Positions 1 through 8,629 of a stretch of 64,000 nucleotides of DNA are shown here, piece after piece (within the stretch, counting starts at the first letter, position 1; each line of letters begins with the position of its first letter). Made by a program: the position numbers and the translations under genes. Below the pieces are notes generated by a model. The model saw only the letters and a program-made list of their open reading frames with translations. It was not told the DNA's origin and searched no databases. This DNA is from Flavobacteriia bacterium (GTDB lineage Bacteria > Bacteroidota > Bacteroidia > Flavobacteriales_D > Crocinitomicaceae). Location of the stretch: assembly GCA_947490145.1 (NCBI GenBank), contig CANLGD010000004.1, forward strand, positions 1 through 64,000, written 5' to 3'.

Positions 1-1428
1 TACCTTGAATTGAAAGCTGAACTGGAAAAGCAGGGTGAGCTATTTCATACCAGTTCAGATTCTGAAGTATTACTTCGATTATATATGCTGCAAAAAGAAG
101 CTTGCTTAAACGATTTAGACGGCATGTGGGCTTTTGCAATTTGGGATGAAGAGGAACAAACGCTTTTTTGCGCACGTGATCGTTTTGGTGAAAAACCATT
201 TCATTATATGAAAAATGACAAGGGGTTTTATTTTGCCTCTGAAATGAAAGCTTTTTGGGCTTTAGGAATTCAAAAAGTAAAAAATATTGAAATGTTTGAT
301 TTGTTTAAAAGAAAAGGATTTGTTCATAATCCGAATAATTTAAATGAAACTTTTTATAAAGATATTTTTAGATTGGAACATAGCCATTGGATGAAAGTTG
401 CAAAAAATGGGGAAGTTAAGATAGAAAAATATTACGATATTGATTGGAGAAAACAAGATTTTAATGGAAGTATTGAAGATGCTGCAATAAAATTTAAGCG
501 ATTGTTTCTTCAAAGTTTAGAAAGACGTTTCCGTTCTGATGTTATGGTTGGTACAAGTTTGAGTGGGGGTTTAGACAGTTCATCGATCGTTTGTAACATG
601 ACTCAATTTTTAGGAAAAGGCAACATCACACCCTTAACTTTTTCGGCTCGATTCGAAGGATTTAAGAAAGACGAAGGTTATTTTGTTGAAAAAGTCATTG
701 AAAAAACAGGTGTTGAAGCGCACTATACATGGCCAAATGGTTTAGAAATGTTCAACGATTTCGAGAAATTATGTCACCACCAAGAAGAGCCTTTTGGCAG
801 TGCTAGTTCATATGCCCAATACCGTGTGCAACAATTGGCGAAAGAAAAGGAGGTGACCGTGCTCATCGATGGACAGGGGGCAGATGAAATTTTAGCAGGG
901 TATACCTCTTATTATCCTAAATATTTAAAAACAATTGAAGCGAAAAATTTTTTTTCCTCAAAAAGAATAAAAGAACAAAACAAGTTTATTGATTTTCATA
1001 CTCCACATTCAATTCGTAAAAAAAACATAATAAAAATTTCTTTTTTTTACGAATTAAGACATCATATAAAGCACAAAAATAGTCATGGTCACAAATCACT
1101 TAATGAATATTTATATGATAGCACAATGAAAGGAGATTTGCAAGATTTATTGAGGTTTGCTGATCGCAATTCCATGGCGCATAGCCGAGAAGTGCGTTTG
1201 CCTTTTTTAAATAAAGAATTGGTTGAATTTTGTTTTTCCTTGCCTGATTCATACAAGTTAAACTTGGGATGGACTAAATATGTAATGCGTTTAGCTTTTG
1301 AAGAAGTTTTGCCTCAGGAAATATGTTGGCGTAAAGAAAAAGTAGGGTTTGAACCCCCTCAAAATGAGTGGATGCGTAATTTTGAAGAAAATAATTGGAA
1401 AAAATTAATGATTGAACATTATGGCTAA
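1..1428 (+). CDS. asnB: Asparagine synthase (glutamine-hydrolysing), 5' end outside window
   Basis: Transfers ammonia from glutamine to an AMP-activated carboxylate, normally aspartate to asparagine. Homologues in polysaccharide clusters may amidate sugar acids instead. The frame is open from the first base, so the catalytic N-terminal Cys and the start of the glutaminase domain lie upstream. What remains is the end of the Ntn glutaminase domain (DGMWAFAIWD, then ARDRFGEKPF) and a full synthetase domain with the PP-loop SGGLDSS at nt 562-582 and the DGQGADEILAGY segment at about nt 868-903. A TTG at nt 10 is only an in-frame codon, not the start. The next gene overlaps the stop by 8 bp, so the two are co-transcribed. 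The part at about nt 930-1130 is much richer in A/T and Lys than its flanks. The family is certain; the substrate is open because of the cluster context. Confidence 0.93.
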   Translation, partial: YLELKAELEKQGELFHTSSDSEVLLRLYMLQKEACLNDLDGMWAFAIWDEEEQTLFCARDRFGEKPFHYMKNDKGFYFASEMKAFWALGIQKVKNIEMFDLFKRKGFVHNPNNLNETFYKDIFRLEHSHWMKVAKNGEVKIEKYYDIDWRKQDFNGSIEDAAIKFKRLFLQSLERRFRSDVMVGTSLSGGLDSSSIVCNMTQFLGKGNITPLTFSARFEGFKKDEGYFVEKVIEKTGVEAHYTWPNGLEMFNDFEKLCHHQEEPFGSASSYAQYRVQQLAKEKEVTVLIDGQGADEILAGYTSYYPKYLKTIEAKNFFSSKRIKEQNKFIDFHTPHSIRKKNIIKISFFYELRHHIKHKNSHGHKSLNEYLYDSTMKGDLQDLLRFADRNSMAHSREVRLPFLNKELVEFCFSLPDSYKLNLGWTKYVMRLAFEEVLPQEICWRKEKVGFEPPQNEWMRNFEENNWKKLMIEHYG

Positions 1429-2671
1429 AAAGAAAATTCTTATTATTTCTTACTATTACCCCCCATCGAATTGCATTGCTGGATTAAGACCGCAATCTTT
1501 TGCGAATTATTTGTCTGATTATTATGAGATTAAAGTAATTACAAGACAATGGGATGGTACTGAAAAGCAGTGGAAAGATTATTTAAAGTCAAATAAAGCG
1601 GAAAAAAAAATCATTCAACAAAACGACAATCTTGAAATTACCTATGTTCCATATACAGACGCTAGAAAAAAGAAAAATAAACTCCGTACGCTTTTTGATT
1701 TGGTGAAAGGAAAATTAGATTATGACTACGATTGTAATCAATTAAAAAGCACTGCTGTTGATATTGTAGAAACATGGGGACCTGAACTTCTATTGGTAAG
1801 TCTGCCACCCAATAATTTAATTAACTTAGCTTATTCACTAAATAAAAAATACAAATTACCATATATCGTTGATTTTAGAGATTTTGAAAATGAAGTTTTA
1901 TTGAATAATCAAACGGTTTCTTTAAAATCTAAATTCATACATTTTTTTACACATAAGAATATACTAAAAAAGGTCAAAAATAGCATCTTGGTTGTCACCA
2001 TTAACAGTGTTTTTTATGATTATATAAAGGATAAGGGTCATACTAAAGTATTGAAAATATATAATGGTTACGAAAATTCCATTTTCTATAACTTTAAGAA
2101 TCGGATTAAAAATAAACACTTAACTTTATCAATCACTGGTACAATATATCCTCAGCAAGAGATAAGTACGATTTTAAACGGTTTTGATCAGTTTTTAGAT
2201 AAAAATCTGGAATCTAGAATAATCATTAACTTTATGGGAATAGAAACATTTGATTCAGTTCCGAAGTTTATTAAAAATAATTATCGCAATCCAAAAATCA
2301 ATATTATTGCAAAACAACCCAGAGATGAAGCAATTAATCTTCTTGAAAATAGTGACATTTTGTTTTATATGGGGTGGAAAGGTTATAAAGGAGTGTATTC
2401 CGGTAAAATTTTTGAATACCTTGGGGCAAAGCGCAACATCTTAATTGCCCCTTCAGATGAGGATGTAATTGAAGAATTGTTAAGAGAAACCAATGGTGGA
2501 GAGGTAGCCAATACCCCTGAAGAGGTTTGTGCCTATTTAGAAAGAAAATATGCAGAATGGAAAGCAAAGGGTTACATAGACTACCATGGCAATGATGAAA
2601 AAATTGCTTTTTATTCAAGAGAAAATCAAGCAAGTATATTACAAAAAGAAATAGAAAAAATATTATTTTAA
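1421..2671 (+). CDS. Glycosyltransferase (GT-B fold, family 4-like)
   Basis: Probably adds a sugar to a lipid-linked surface glycan at the cytoplasmic face of the inner membrane. The protein (416 residues) opens with a beta strand and a loop typical of GT-B enzymes (KKILIISYYYPPSNCIAG). It has a donor-side region with ENSDILFYMGWKGYKGVYSG and KIFEYLGAKRNILIAPSDEDV, which replaces the usual E-x7-E motif region. I place the start at ATG 1421; a TTG three codons upstream is also possible. It overlaps asnB by 8 bp and ends 4 bp before the next gene, so it sits inside an operon. The last quarter (about nt 2410-2610) is visibly richer in G/C than the middle. The acceptor and sugar cannot be read from the sequence. 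Confidence 0.85.
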   Translation: MAKKKILIISYYYPPSNCIAGLRPQSFANYLSDYYEIKVITRQWDGTEKQWKDYLKSNKAEKKIIQQNDNLEITYVPYTDARKKKNKLRTLFDLVKGKLDYDYDCNQLKSTAVDIVETWGPELLLVSLPPNNLINLAYSLNKKYKLPYIVDFRDFENEVLLNNQTVSLKSKFIHFFTHKNILKKVKNSILVVTINSVFYDYIKDKGHTKVLKIYNGYENSIFYNFKNRIKNKHLTLSITGTIYPQQEISTILNGFDQFLDKNLESRIIINFMGIETFDSVPKFIKNNYRNPKINIIAKQPRDEAINLLENSDILFYMGWKGYKGVYSGKIFEYLGAKRNILIAPSDEDVIEELLRETNGGEVANTPEEVCAYLERKYAEWKAKGYIDYHGNDEKIAFYSRENQASILQKEIEKILF

Positions 2672-2675
2672 TAAT

Positions 2676-3950
2676 ATGAAAATTCAATTTATTAATCATG
2701 CATCTTTCATTATTGAAAATGAAGATATAAAATTAATTTGTGACCCTTGGATCAAAGGCTCTGCATTTAATAACGGTTGGAGTCTTTTATCTAAGACTAA
2801 AATGAAATTCGATGAATTTGATACAATCACTCATATCTGGTTTTCACATGAACACCCAGATCATTTTTCTCCACCAAATTTAATGGAAATACCAAAAGAG
2901 ATTAGAGAAAATATGACGATTTTATTTCAAGAAACGACTGATAATAAAGTTTTGCAATTTTGCAAAAAAATAGGTTTTAAAAAAATAATTGGACTTAAAG
3001 AAAATAAATCTTTAAAATTATCTCAAAATTTTGAAATACTATGTAATCAATATACTGATGGAGATTCCTATGCATTATTTACTGTCAATAAATTAAAAAT
3101 ATTAAATCTTAATGATTGTATTGTAAACACTGAGTTTAAAGCTAAATCTTTAAAAAATAAGATAGGTGAAGTTGATATTTTATTTACTCAATTTGGTTAT
3201 GCAAATAAAATAGGTAATGAAAAAGATACTTTATTAAGAAAGCAAGCATCAAATGAAAAACTAAATAGAATATTTTATCAAAACAAATATTTAAATCCCA
3301 AAATTATTGTTCCATTTGCTAGCTTTGTCTATTTTTCACATGAAGAAAATAAATATATGAATGATGGTATAAATAAAATTGATGTTGTTTATTCATATAT
3401 TAAAAATGAACTGAAAACTTCTTGTTTAGTCATGTACCCAAATGATGTTTGGGAATTAAATCAAAAGATAGATTCAACTATAGCCGTTAATAATTATTTA
3501 AATGATTATGATAAAATTAACTTAAGTCATTATGAAATTTCTGAATCAATTAAAAAAGAGGAACTAATTTCAAATTGTAATAAATTCTTAGAAACTTTAA
3601 AAAAAGGCTATTCTGATAAAATTAAAATAATAAATTCTTTAAAAACAATTGTATATATTTCAGACTATAATCAAACATATATTCTTTCAGGTAAATCTGG
3701 ACTAATTAAAAATAATTCAAATAAGAATTACGATGTTAAATTAAGTTCTGATTCATTAAATTATTGTTTTAAAGAATTTTGGGGTTTTGACACACTTCAA
3801 ATTAATGCAAGGTTTCAGATTACCAATCAACATTCTGGTTTTTATAATTTTGGAGCTATAGCGTCAAGTTTAAATCGTAAACAAACTTTTCCAATTCCAT
3901 CAAAATTTAGCTGGTATTTACTTAAAATAAAAAACATTTTTAAGAAATAA
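2676..3950 (+). CDS. Metallo-beta-lactamase-fold hydrolase in glycan cluster
   Basis: The N-terminal half is a metallo-beta-lactamase fold with the metal motif HEHPDH at residues 58-63, after a short segment ending in DPWIKGSAF, a form seen in the UlaG / NAPE-PLD / CMP-sialate hydroxylase-like branch. The C-terminal half (residues about 270-424) carries LSSDSLNYCFKEFWGFDTL, which resembles the tail of the CMP-sialate hydroxylase-like proteins found in sugar clusters. There is no signal peptide, so it is cytoplasmic. It starts 4 bp after the upstream glycosyltransferase and is followed by the acyltransferase fragment. A role in modifying an activated sugar or a lipid-linked intermediate is inference from position; no substrate can be assigned. 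Confidence 0.75.
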   Translation: MKIQFINHASFIIENEDIKLICDPWIKGSAFNNGWSLLSKTKMKFDEFDTITHIWFSHEHPDHFSPPNLMEIPKEIRENMTILFQETTDNKVLQFCKKIGFKKIIGLKENKSLKLSQNFEILCNQYTDGDSYALFTVNKLKILNLNDCIVNTEFKAKSLKNKIGEVDILFTQFGYANKIGNEKDTLLRKQASNEKLNRIFYQNKYLNPKIIVPFASFVYFSHEENKYMNDGINKIDVVYSYIKNELKTSCLVMYPNDVWELNQKIDSTIAVNNYLNDYDKINLSHYEISESIKKEELISNCNKFLETLKKGYSDKIKIINSLKTIVYISDYNQTYILSGKSGLIKNNSNKNYDVKLSSDSLNYCFKEFWGFDTLQINARFQITNQHSGFYNFGAIASSLNRKQTFPIPSKFSWYLLKIKNIFKK

Positions 3951-3962
3951 ATTTTAGATTTT

Positions 3963-4235
3963 ATGAAAAAAGAAATGTTCCCAAGTTTGAATGGTTTAAG
4001 AGCTCTAAGTATCATAATTGTGATTTTTAGCCATCAAAAAGATAAGTTATTAGACGTGCCTTATATTGGTAGTTTATTTAAATATATTTTTTTTCTATCT
4101 GATGGTCACCTAGGGGTTAATATTTTTTTTGTGATATCTGGCTATTTAATAACAATGTTAATAATTATGTTTGATTTAGAAAATTCAAATAAAGGAAAAT
4201 TATTACAAACAGAAATTGAAAAAATATTGAAATGA
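3963..4235 (+). pseudogene. Truncated acyltransferase-3 gene with a foreign 3' tail
   Basis: The 90-residue frame begins like an OafA/YrhL-type membrane O-acyltransferase: PSLNGLRALSIIIVIFSH, then GHLGVNIFFVISGYLIT, covering the first two membrane segments. Intact members run to 350 residues or more with about ten membrane helices; here the similarity stops after residue 64. The remaining residues end in LLQTEIEKILK, which closely matches the end of the glycosyltransferase at 1421-2671 (ILQKEIEKILF). The frame therefore looks like the start of an acyltransferase gene joined to the last codons of a lost glycosyltransferase gene. The ATGA overlap with the next gene is kept. It is very unlikely to be an active enzyme, though a short membrane peptide could still be made. 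Confidence 0.8.
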
Positions 4236-5359
4236 AAATATTGATAACTGGCGGTGCTGGATTTATAGGAAGTAATTTAGCATTAAAATTGATTGAAAAA
4301 GGACACAGTGTTTCTGTTTTGGATAATTTATCGCCTCAAATACATGGTGAAAACCCGCTAGAATCAAAGTTATATTTATCAATAAAAGATAAAGTGAATT
4401 TTATTATTGGTGATATTTTAGATGAAAACATTTGGGATATTGCTATTGGTGATAATGAAGTTATAATTCATTTAGCTGCTGAGACTGGAACAGGGCAATC
4501 AATGTATAATATTGAAAAATATTCTCTTGTAAACATTCATGGAACTTCATTAATGTTAGATTATTTAACAAATGTAAAGCATAAAGTGCTGAAAATCGTA
4601 GTCGCTTCATCAAGGGCTATATACGGAGAAGGAAAATATTTACACCCAAAATTTGGTGAAGTGTATCCTTCGCCAAGAGCTGAAAATGATATGCTTTCAA
4701 AACAATTTGAACCTTTTTATAAGGATAAAGAAAAATTAGTTTTAGTAGGTACGGACGAACTGTCTAAGATACATCCGAGTTCATTTTATGGCTTAACCAA
4801 ACAATTTCAAGAACAAATGATTATGACGATTTGTCCTTCTTTAGGAATTACTCCAGTTGCATTCAGATATCAAAATGTATATGGGCCAGGACAATCACTC
4901 TCAAATCCATACACAGGAATACTATCCATATTTTCAACACAAATAAGAAATAACAATAGCATTAATATTTTTGAAGATGGCTTAGAATCGCGAGATTTTG
5001 TATATATTGACGATGTTGTTGAGGCAACTATCTTGGGGATTGAAAAAAATGAGGCAAATAATCAGGTTTTTAATGTCGGAACTGGTGTTGCTATCAATGT
5101 ATTAAATGTTGCCCAAACTCTAAAGGATTGTTTTAAAAGTAAAACAGAAATTAATATTACTGGTCAGTTTCGAATTGGAGATATAAGACATAATTTTGCA
5201 GATTTAACAAAGATTAAGGACAAATTAAATTTTAACCCTAAAATTACTTTTCAAGTTGGAATTAAAAAATTTGTAGATTGGGTATTAGAACAAGAAATTT
5301 CAAATGACTTATATGCCAAATCTGTTGAAGAATTAAAAGCTAAAGGATTATTAAAATAG
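4232..5359 (+). CDS. NAD-dependent sugar-nucleotide epimerase/dehydratase (extended SDR)
   Basis: Extended short-chain dehydrogenase of 375 residues acting on a nucleotide sugar. It shows the NAD-binding motif GGAGFIG at residues 7-13, the acidic LDNLSPQIHG strand end (residues 30-39) and the catalytic pair Y186-x3-K190 (YGLTK). VLDNLSPQ(I/V)HG and the long insert between residues 135 and 182 recall dTDP-L-rhamnose 4-epimerases, so that is the best guess, with UDP-sugar 4-epimerase as the alternative. The ATG overlaps the stop of the acyltransferase fragment (ATGA), and the next gene begins 5 bp after the stop. It probably supplies a sugar for the glycosyltransferases around it. Confidence 0.85.
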   Translation: MKILITGGAGFIGSNLALKLIEKGHSVSVLDNLSPQIHGENPLESKLYLSIKDKVNFIIGDILDENIWDIAIGDNEVIIHLAAETGTGQSMYNIEKYSLVNIHGTSLMLDYLTNVKHKVLKIVVASSRAIYGEGKYLHPKFGEVYPSPRAENDMLSKQFEPFYKDKEKLVLVGTDELSKIHPSSFYGLTKQFQEQMIMTICPSLGITPVAFRYQNVYGPGQSLSNPYTGILSIFSTQIRNNNSINIFEDGLESRDFVYIDDVVEATILGIEKNEANNQVFNVGTGVAINVLNVAQTLKDCFKSKTEINITGQFRIGDIRHNFADLTKIKDKLNFNPKITFQVGIKKFVDWVLEQEISNDLYAKSVEELKAKGLLK

Positions 5360-5364
5360 GAAAA

Positions 5365-6378
5365 ATGAAAATACTTTTAACTGGGAATATTTTTCATGGT
5401 TATGATCTAGATTTGCAAGATGCAATTGAAGAATTAGGACATGAAACAGTTTTATTATTTAATAATATTCAAGGTCCTTTTAATGTTTTAAGAGACTTAA
5501 ATAAAAAAATTATTTATGGAATTTTGCCTAGTAAATATAATGTAAACTATTTTAAAACAAAATCGATTGAAAAATATAACCAAGATATCTTAAAATTAAT
5601 CAAAAATAACAATTTTGATTTAGTTATTTTTATTGGAGGAAAAACTGTTTTTGAAGAAACCCTAAATAATATCAAAATACCAAAAGTTTTGTGGTTTATG
5701 GATGGAATCAAATATTATGATTTTTTAATTCCCAAATTTAAATTATTTGATAAATTATTTTTCTTTGAGCCAACGGACATTTCTTTCCTGAAAAACAAAT
5801 ATGATAGTAGTTTACTTAATTTAGGCTTTTCGAAAAAGAGATTTTTCCCTATAAATTTCAAAAAAAAATATGATTTGAGTTTTATAGGTAGTTATTATGA
5901 AAATAGAAATAGTTTATTAGCTAGAATGTCAGATTATCAATACGAAAGTATCATAATTGGAGATTTTAAAAAATCAAAAAATGAATGGATAAAGAAAAAA
6001 AATTTGAAACAACAAATCACTATACAAGAAACAAATCAAATTTTTAATACCTCAAAAATCAATATTAATATTCATCATCAACAGTCTATTGAAGGCCTAA
6101 ACGTAAGATCTTTTGAGCTTTTGGGAACTGGAAATGTTCAGATTTTAGAAAATAAAAAAGTAGCAATGGAGCTATTTGACGATGGTATAAATTGCATATT
6201 TTATGAAAATGAAAATGAATTTGTAGATAAGATAAATTTTTATTTAAAGAACGATACATTATTAGAAAATATTCGAAAAAACGCATATGAAATAGCTGTT
6301 AATAATCATACTTGGAACCATCGAATTCAAGAAATGTTAACAAATTTAAATGAAAATAAAATCATCAAAATTGCATGA
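5365..6378 (+). CDS. CgeB-like glycosyltransferase
   Basis: A 337-residue GT-B protein resembling the CgeB/YkvP spore-coat glycosyltransferase-like family. It has an N-terminal MKILLTGNIFHGYDLDLQDA segment, a central KKYDLSFIGSYYENR segment that starts the second Rossmann domain, and the donor-side stretch GLNVRSFELLGTGNVQI followed by DGINCIFYENENEF. The start is an ATG 5 bp after the epimerase stop, preceded by AGGAAAA. The stop overlaps the next ATG (ATGA), which means translational coupling. Very AT-rich, like its neighbours. Sugar and acceptor unknown. Confidence 0.8.
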   Translation: MKILLTGNIFHGYDLDLQDAIEELGHETVLLFNNIQGPFNVLRDLNKKIIYGILPSKYNVNYFKTKSIEKYNQDILKLIKNNNFDLVIFIGGKTVFEETLNNIKIPKVLWFMDGIKYYDFLIPKFKLFDKLFFFEPTDISFLKNKYDSSLLNLGFSKKRFFPINFKKKYDLSFIGSYYENRNSLLARMSDYQYESIIIGDFKKSKNEWIKKKNLKQQITIQETNQIFNTSKININIHHQQSIEGLNVRSFELLGTGNVQILENKKVAMELFDDGINCIFYENENEFVDKINFYLKNDTLLENIRKNAYEIAVNNHTWNHRIQEMLTNLNENKIIKIA

Positions 6379-7493
6379 ATATTATCATAATAGAAAATAG
6401 TATTGGTCAAACAGGGGCATTAAATTCAATTTTAGATAAAGTAACTAATGTTGATAAGAAATTTAATTTTATTTTTTTAATTCCTAAAGCGAGTAAGACA
6501 AAAAAAATTATTGAACTAAGAGGTTTTGAATGTATTGAGATCAATTTTGTTGAAATTAGTAGGAATAACCTAAGAAACGTGATTTATTTGTTTTCGTTGA
6601 TAAAAAATGCATATTTAATTTCAAGAATTGTTAAAAGAAAAAAAATTGAAATTATTCAAGTTAATGATATTTACAATTTAGCAGGTTTGGCTACGAAATT
6701 ATTCACAAGGATTAAAGTAATTACACATGTGAGACGAATGCCAGAGTCATTCCCCATTCAATTGTATAAACTATGGGTAAAAATACATTTAAAATTTTCA
6801 GATAAAATTTTACCAGTGTCTTTTGCAAATGCAAGAATTTTCAAAAATTCGAAGAAAATTGAAGTTCTTTATAATCCTGCAATGAAAAAAGATTTTAACT
6901 ATACTTATAAAAATAATGATAATCTAAGGGTTTTATATCTGGCCAATTATACAAAAGGTAAAGGGCAAGAACACGCCATAAAAGTAATTGATATAATCAA
7001 AAATGTAAATAAGAGTAATATTCACTTTAAATTAGATTTTGTTGGAAGTGATTTTGGTTTAAAAACAAATCAAATTTTTAAAAAGGAACTTGAAAATTTC
7101 ATTCATAATAATAAACTCAGTTCGATAATTGAATTGAAAATGGAATCCACTAATGTGATAAAAGAAATTACTGAGTCTGATATAGTATTGAATTTTTCTG
7201 ATTCTGAATCTTTATCAAAGGTAACAATGGAATCTTTATTTTATAGGATCCCAATTATTGCTACAAATGTAGGTGGAACAAATGAAATGATTGAAGATGG
7301 GATAAACGGGTTTTTAGTGGAAAAAGAAAATATTGATCAAATGGTTGAAAAGTTAACCTTATTGTTAGACAATTATGAATTAAGAAATAGTTTCCATTCG
7401 AATAACTTTAATTACATTAATAAAAAATTTAGCCCCGAAAAAATTAAATTTCAACTAATTACTATCTACGATGAACTATTGCAAAAAAAATAA
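6375..7493 (+). CDS. Glycosyltransferase family 4 protein
   Basis: A 372-residue GT-B enzyme. The second domain begins with NLRVLYLANYTKGKGQEHAI, the usual phosphate-loop region of family 4, and the donor site is SESLSKVTMESLFYRIPIIATNVGGTNEMIEDGINGFLV (given here only to name the region, residues about 276-313), which matches the family pattern E-x7-E-A-x-x-x-G-x-P-V. Retaining transfer from a nucleotide sugar is expected. It overlaps the upstream gene by 4 bp and is followed by another transferase after 12 bp. It acts in the cytoplasm at the membrane on a growing surface glycan. Confidence 0.88.
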   Translation: MNIIIIENSIGQTGALNSILDKVTNVDKKFNFIFLIPKASKTKKIIELRGFECIEINFVEISRNNLRNVIYLFSLIKNAYLISRIVKRKKIEIIQVNDIYNLAGLATKLFTRIKVITHVRRMPESFPIQLYKLWVKIHLKFSDKILPVSFANARIFKNSKKIEVLYNPAMKKDFNYTYKNNDNLRVLYLANYTKGKGQEHAIKVIDIIKNVNKSNIHFKLDFVGSDFGLKTNQIFKKELENFIHNNKLSSIIELKMESTNVIKEITESDIVLNFSDSESLSKVTMESLFYRIPIIATNVGGTNEMIEDGINGFLVEKENIDQMVEKLTLLLDNYELRNSFHSNNFNYINKKFSPEKIKFQLITIYDELLQKK

Positions 7494-7505
7494 ATATTTT
7501 TTAAG

Positions 7506-8588
7506 ATGAAAGAAATTTTATTTATTTGTCCATATCCAGAAAATAAGGCACCTAGTCAAAGACTTAAGTTTGAACAATACTTTGATTTGTTTGCAGAAAA
7601 TGGTTTTAATTGTAAGTTAAAGTCTTTTATATCTGTTGATTTCTGGAAAATTGTTTATTTAGAAGGATATTTATTGCAAAAAGTAAAATTTACCTTTATT
7701 GCCTATTTAAAAAGGTTAATTTTACTTTTTACCATTAGGAAATATGATGTTGTTTATATTCATTTATGGGTAACACCATTTGGTCCTCCCGTTTTTGAAT
7801 TTTTGGTCTGCATTTTGGCAAAAAAAATAATTTTTGACATTGATGATATGGTTTATTTAGGACATTCGAGTTCTGCAAATAGATTTTTTCAAAAATTAAA
7901 GGGTAGATACAAAATGATTTACTTAATGAAAAAGGCAAATCATGTAATTACATGTACTCCTAAATTAGATGAATTTGTTCGAAAATATAATGCAAATACA
8001 ACAGACATTTCTTCTACAATAAACACAGAAATATATTTACCGAAACTAAGTACCGAAATTAAAAATGAAGTGATTTTGGGTTGGAGTGGCAGCCATAGTA
8101 CGTCTAAATATTTAAAACTGCTAGAACCCGTCTTTATAGAATTATTGGAAATGAAAATAAATTTTAAAGTTTTAATTATTGGAGATGAAAATTTTCAGTT
8201 CGATAATAAAAAAATTCCTTTTCAAGCTATTAAATGGAGCCATGAATCTGAAGTTGAAGATCTAAAAAAGATTGATATAGGACTTTATCCATTGCCAAAT
8301 GAAGCATGGGTGTTTGGAAAAAGTGGATTAAAAGCACTACAATATATGTCGCTTGGAATCCCAACAATTGCGCAAGCAATTGGGGCAAATTTTAGGATAA
8401 TCGAAAATGAAATAAATGGATTTTTAGTATCGAAGAATTCTGAATGGGTTACACATATTAATCTTTTAATCAAGGATAAATCGCTTAGAGATTTTATATC
8501 AGTAAATGGTGTTATGTCCGTTAATGAAAATTATTCTCTTAAAACCAACGTATCAAAATATTTAAATGTTTTTGAAAAAAATGACTAG
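7506..8588 (+). CDS. Glycosyltransferase (group 1-like)
   Basis: A 360-residue protein starting KEILFICPYPENKAPSQRLK, a form common in Bacteroidota GT-B enzymes of capsule and O-antigen clusters. The second domain starts at residue about 190 (GWSGSHSTSKYL), and the donor loop is GLYPLPNEAWVFGKSGLK followed by ALQYMSLGIPTIAQAIG. The FGKSGLKALQYM stretch stands in for the E-x7-E motif. Upstream spacing is 12 bp, and a 41-bp gap separates it from the last epimerase of the cluster. Specificity unknown. Confidence 0.83.
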   Translation: MKEILFICPYPENKAPSQRLKFEQYFDLFAENGFNCKLKSFISVDFWKIVYLEGYLLQKVKFTFIAYLKRLILLFTIRKYDVVYIHLWVTPFGPPVFEFLVCILAKKIIFDIDDMVYLGHSSSANRFFQKLKGRYKMIYLMKKANHVITCTPKLDEFVRKYNANTTDISSTINTEIYLPKLSTEIKNEVILGWSGSHSTSKYLKLLEPVFIELLEMKINFKVLIIGDENFQFDNKKIPFQAIKWSHESEVEDLKKIDIGLYPLPNEAWVFGKSGLKALQYMSLGIPTIAQAIGANFRIIENEINGFLVSKNSEWVTHINLLIKDKSLRDFISVNGVMSVNENYSLKTNVSKYLNVFEKND

Positions 8589-8629
8589 TTTTACTTTTTA
8601 TTCTTTAAAAACAAAATAAGCGCACTAAA

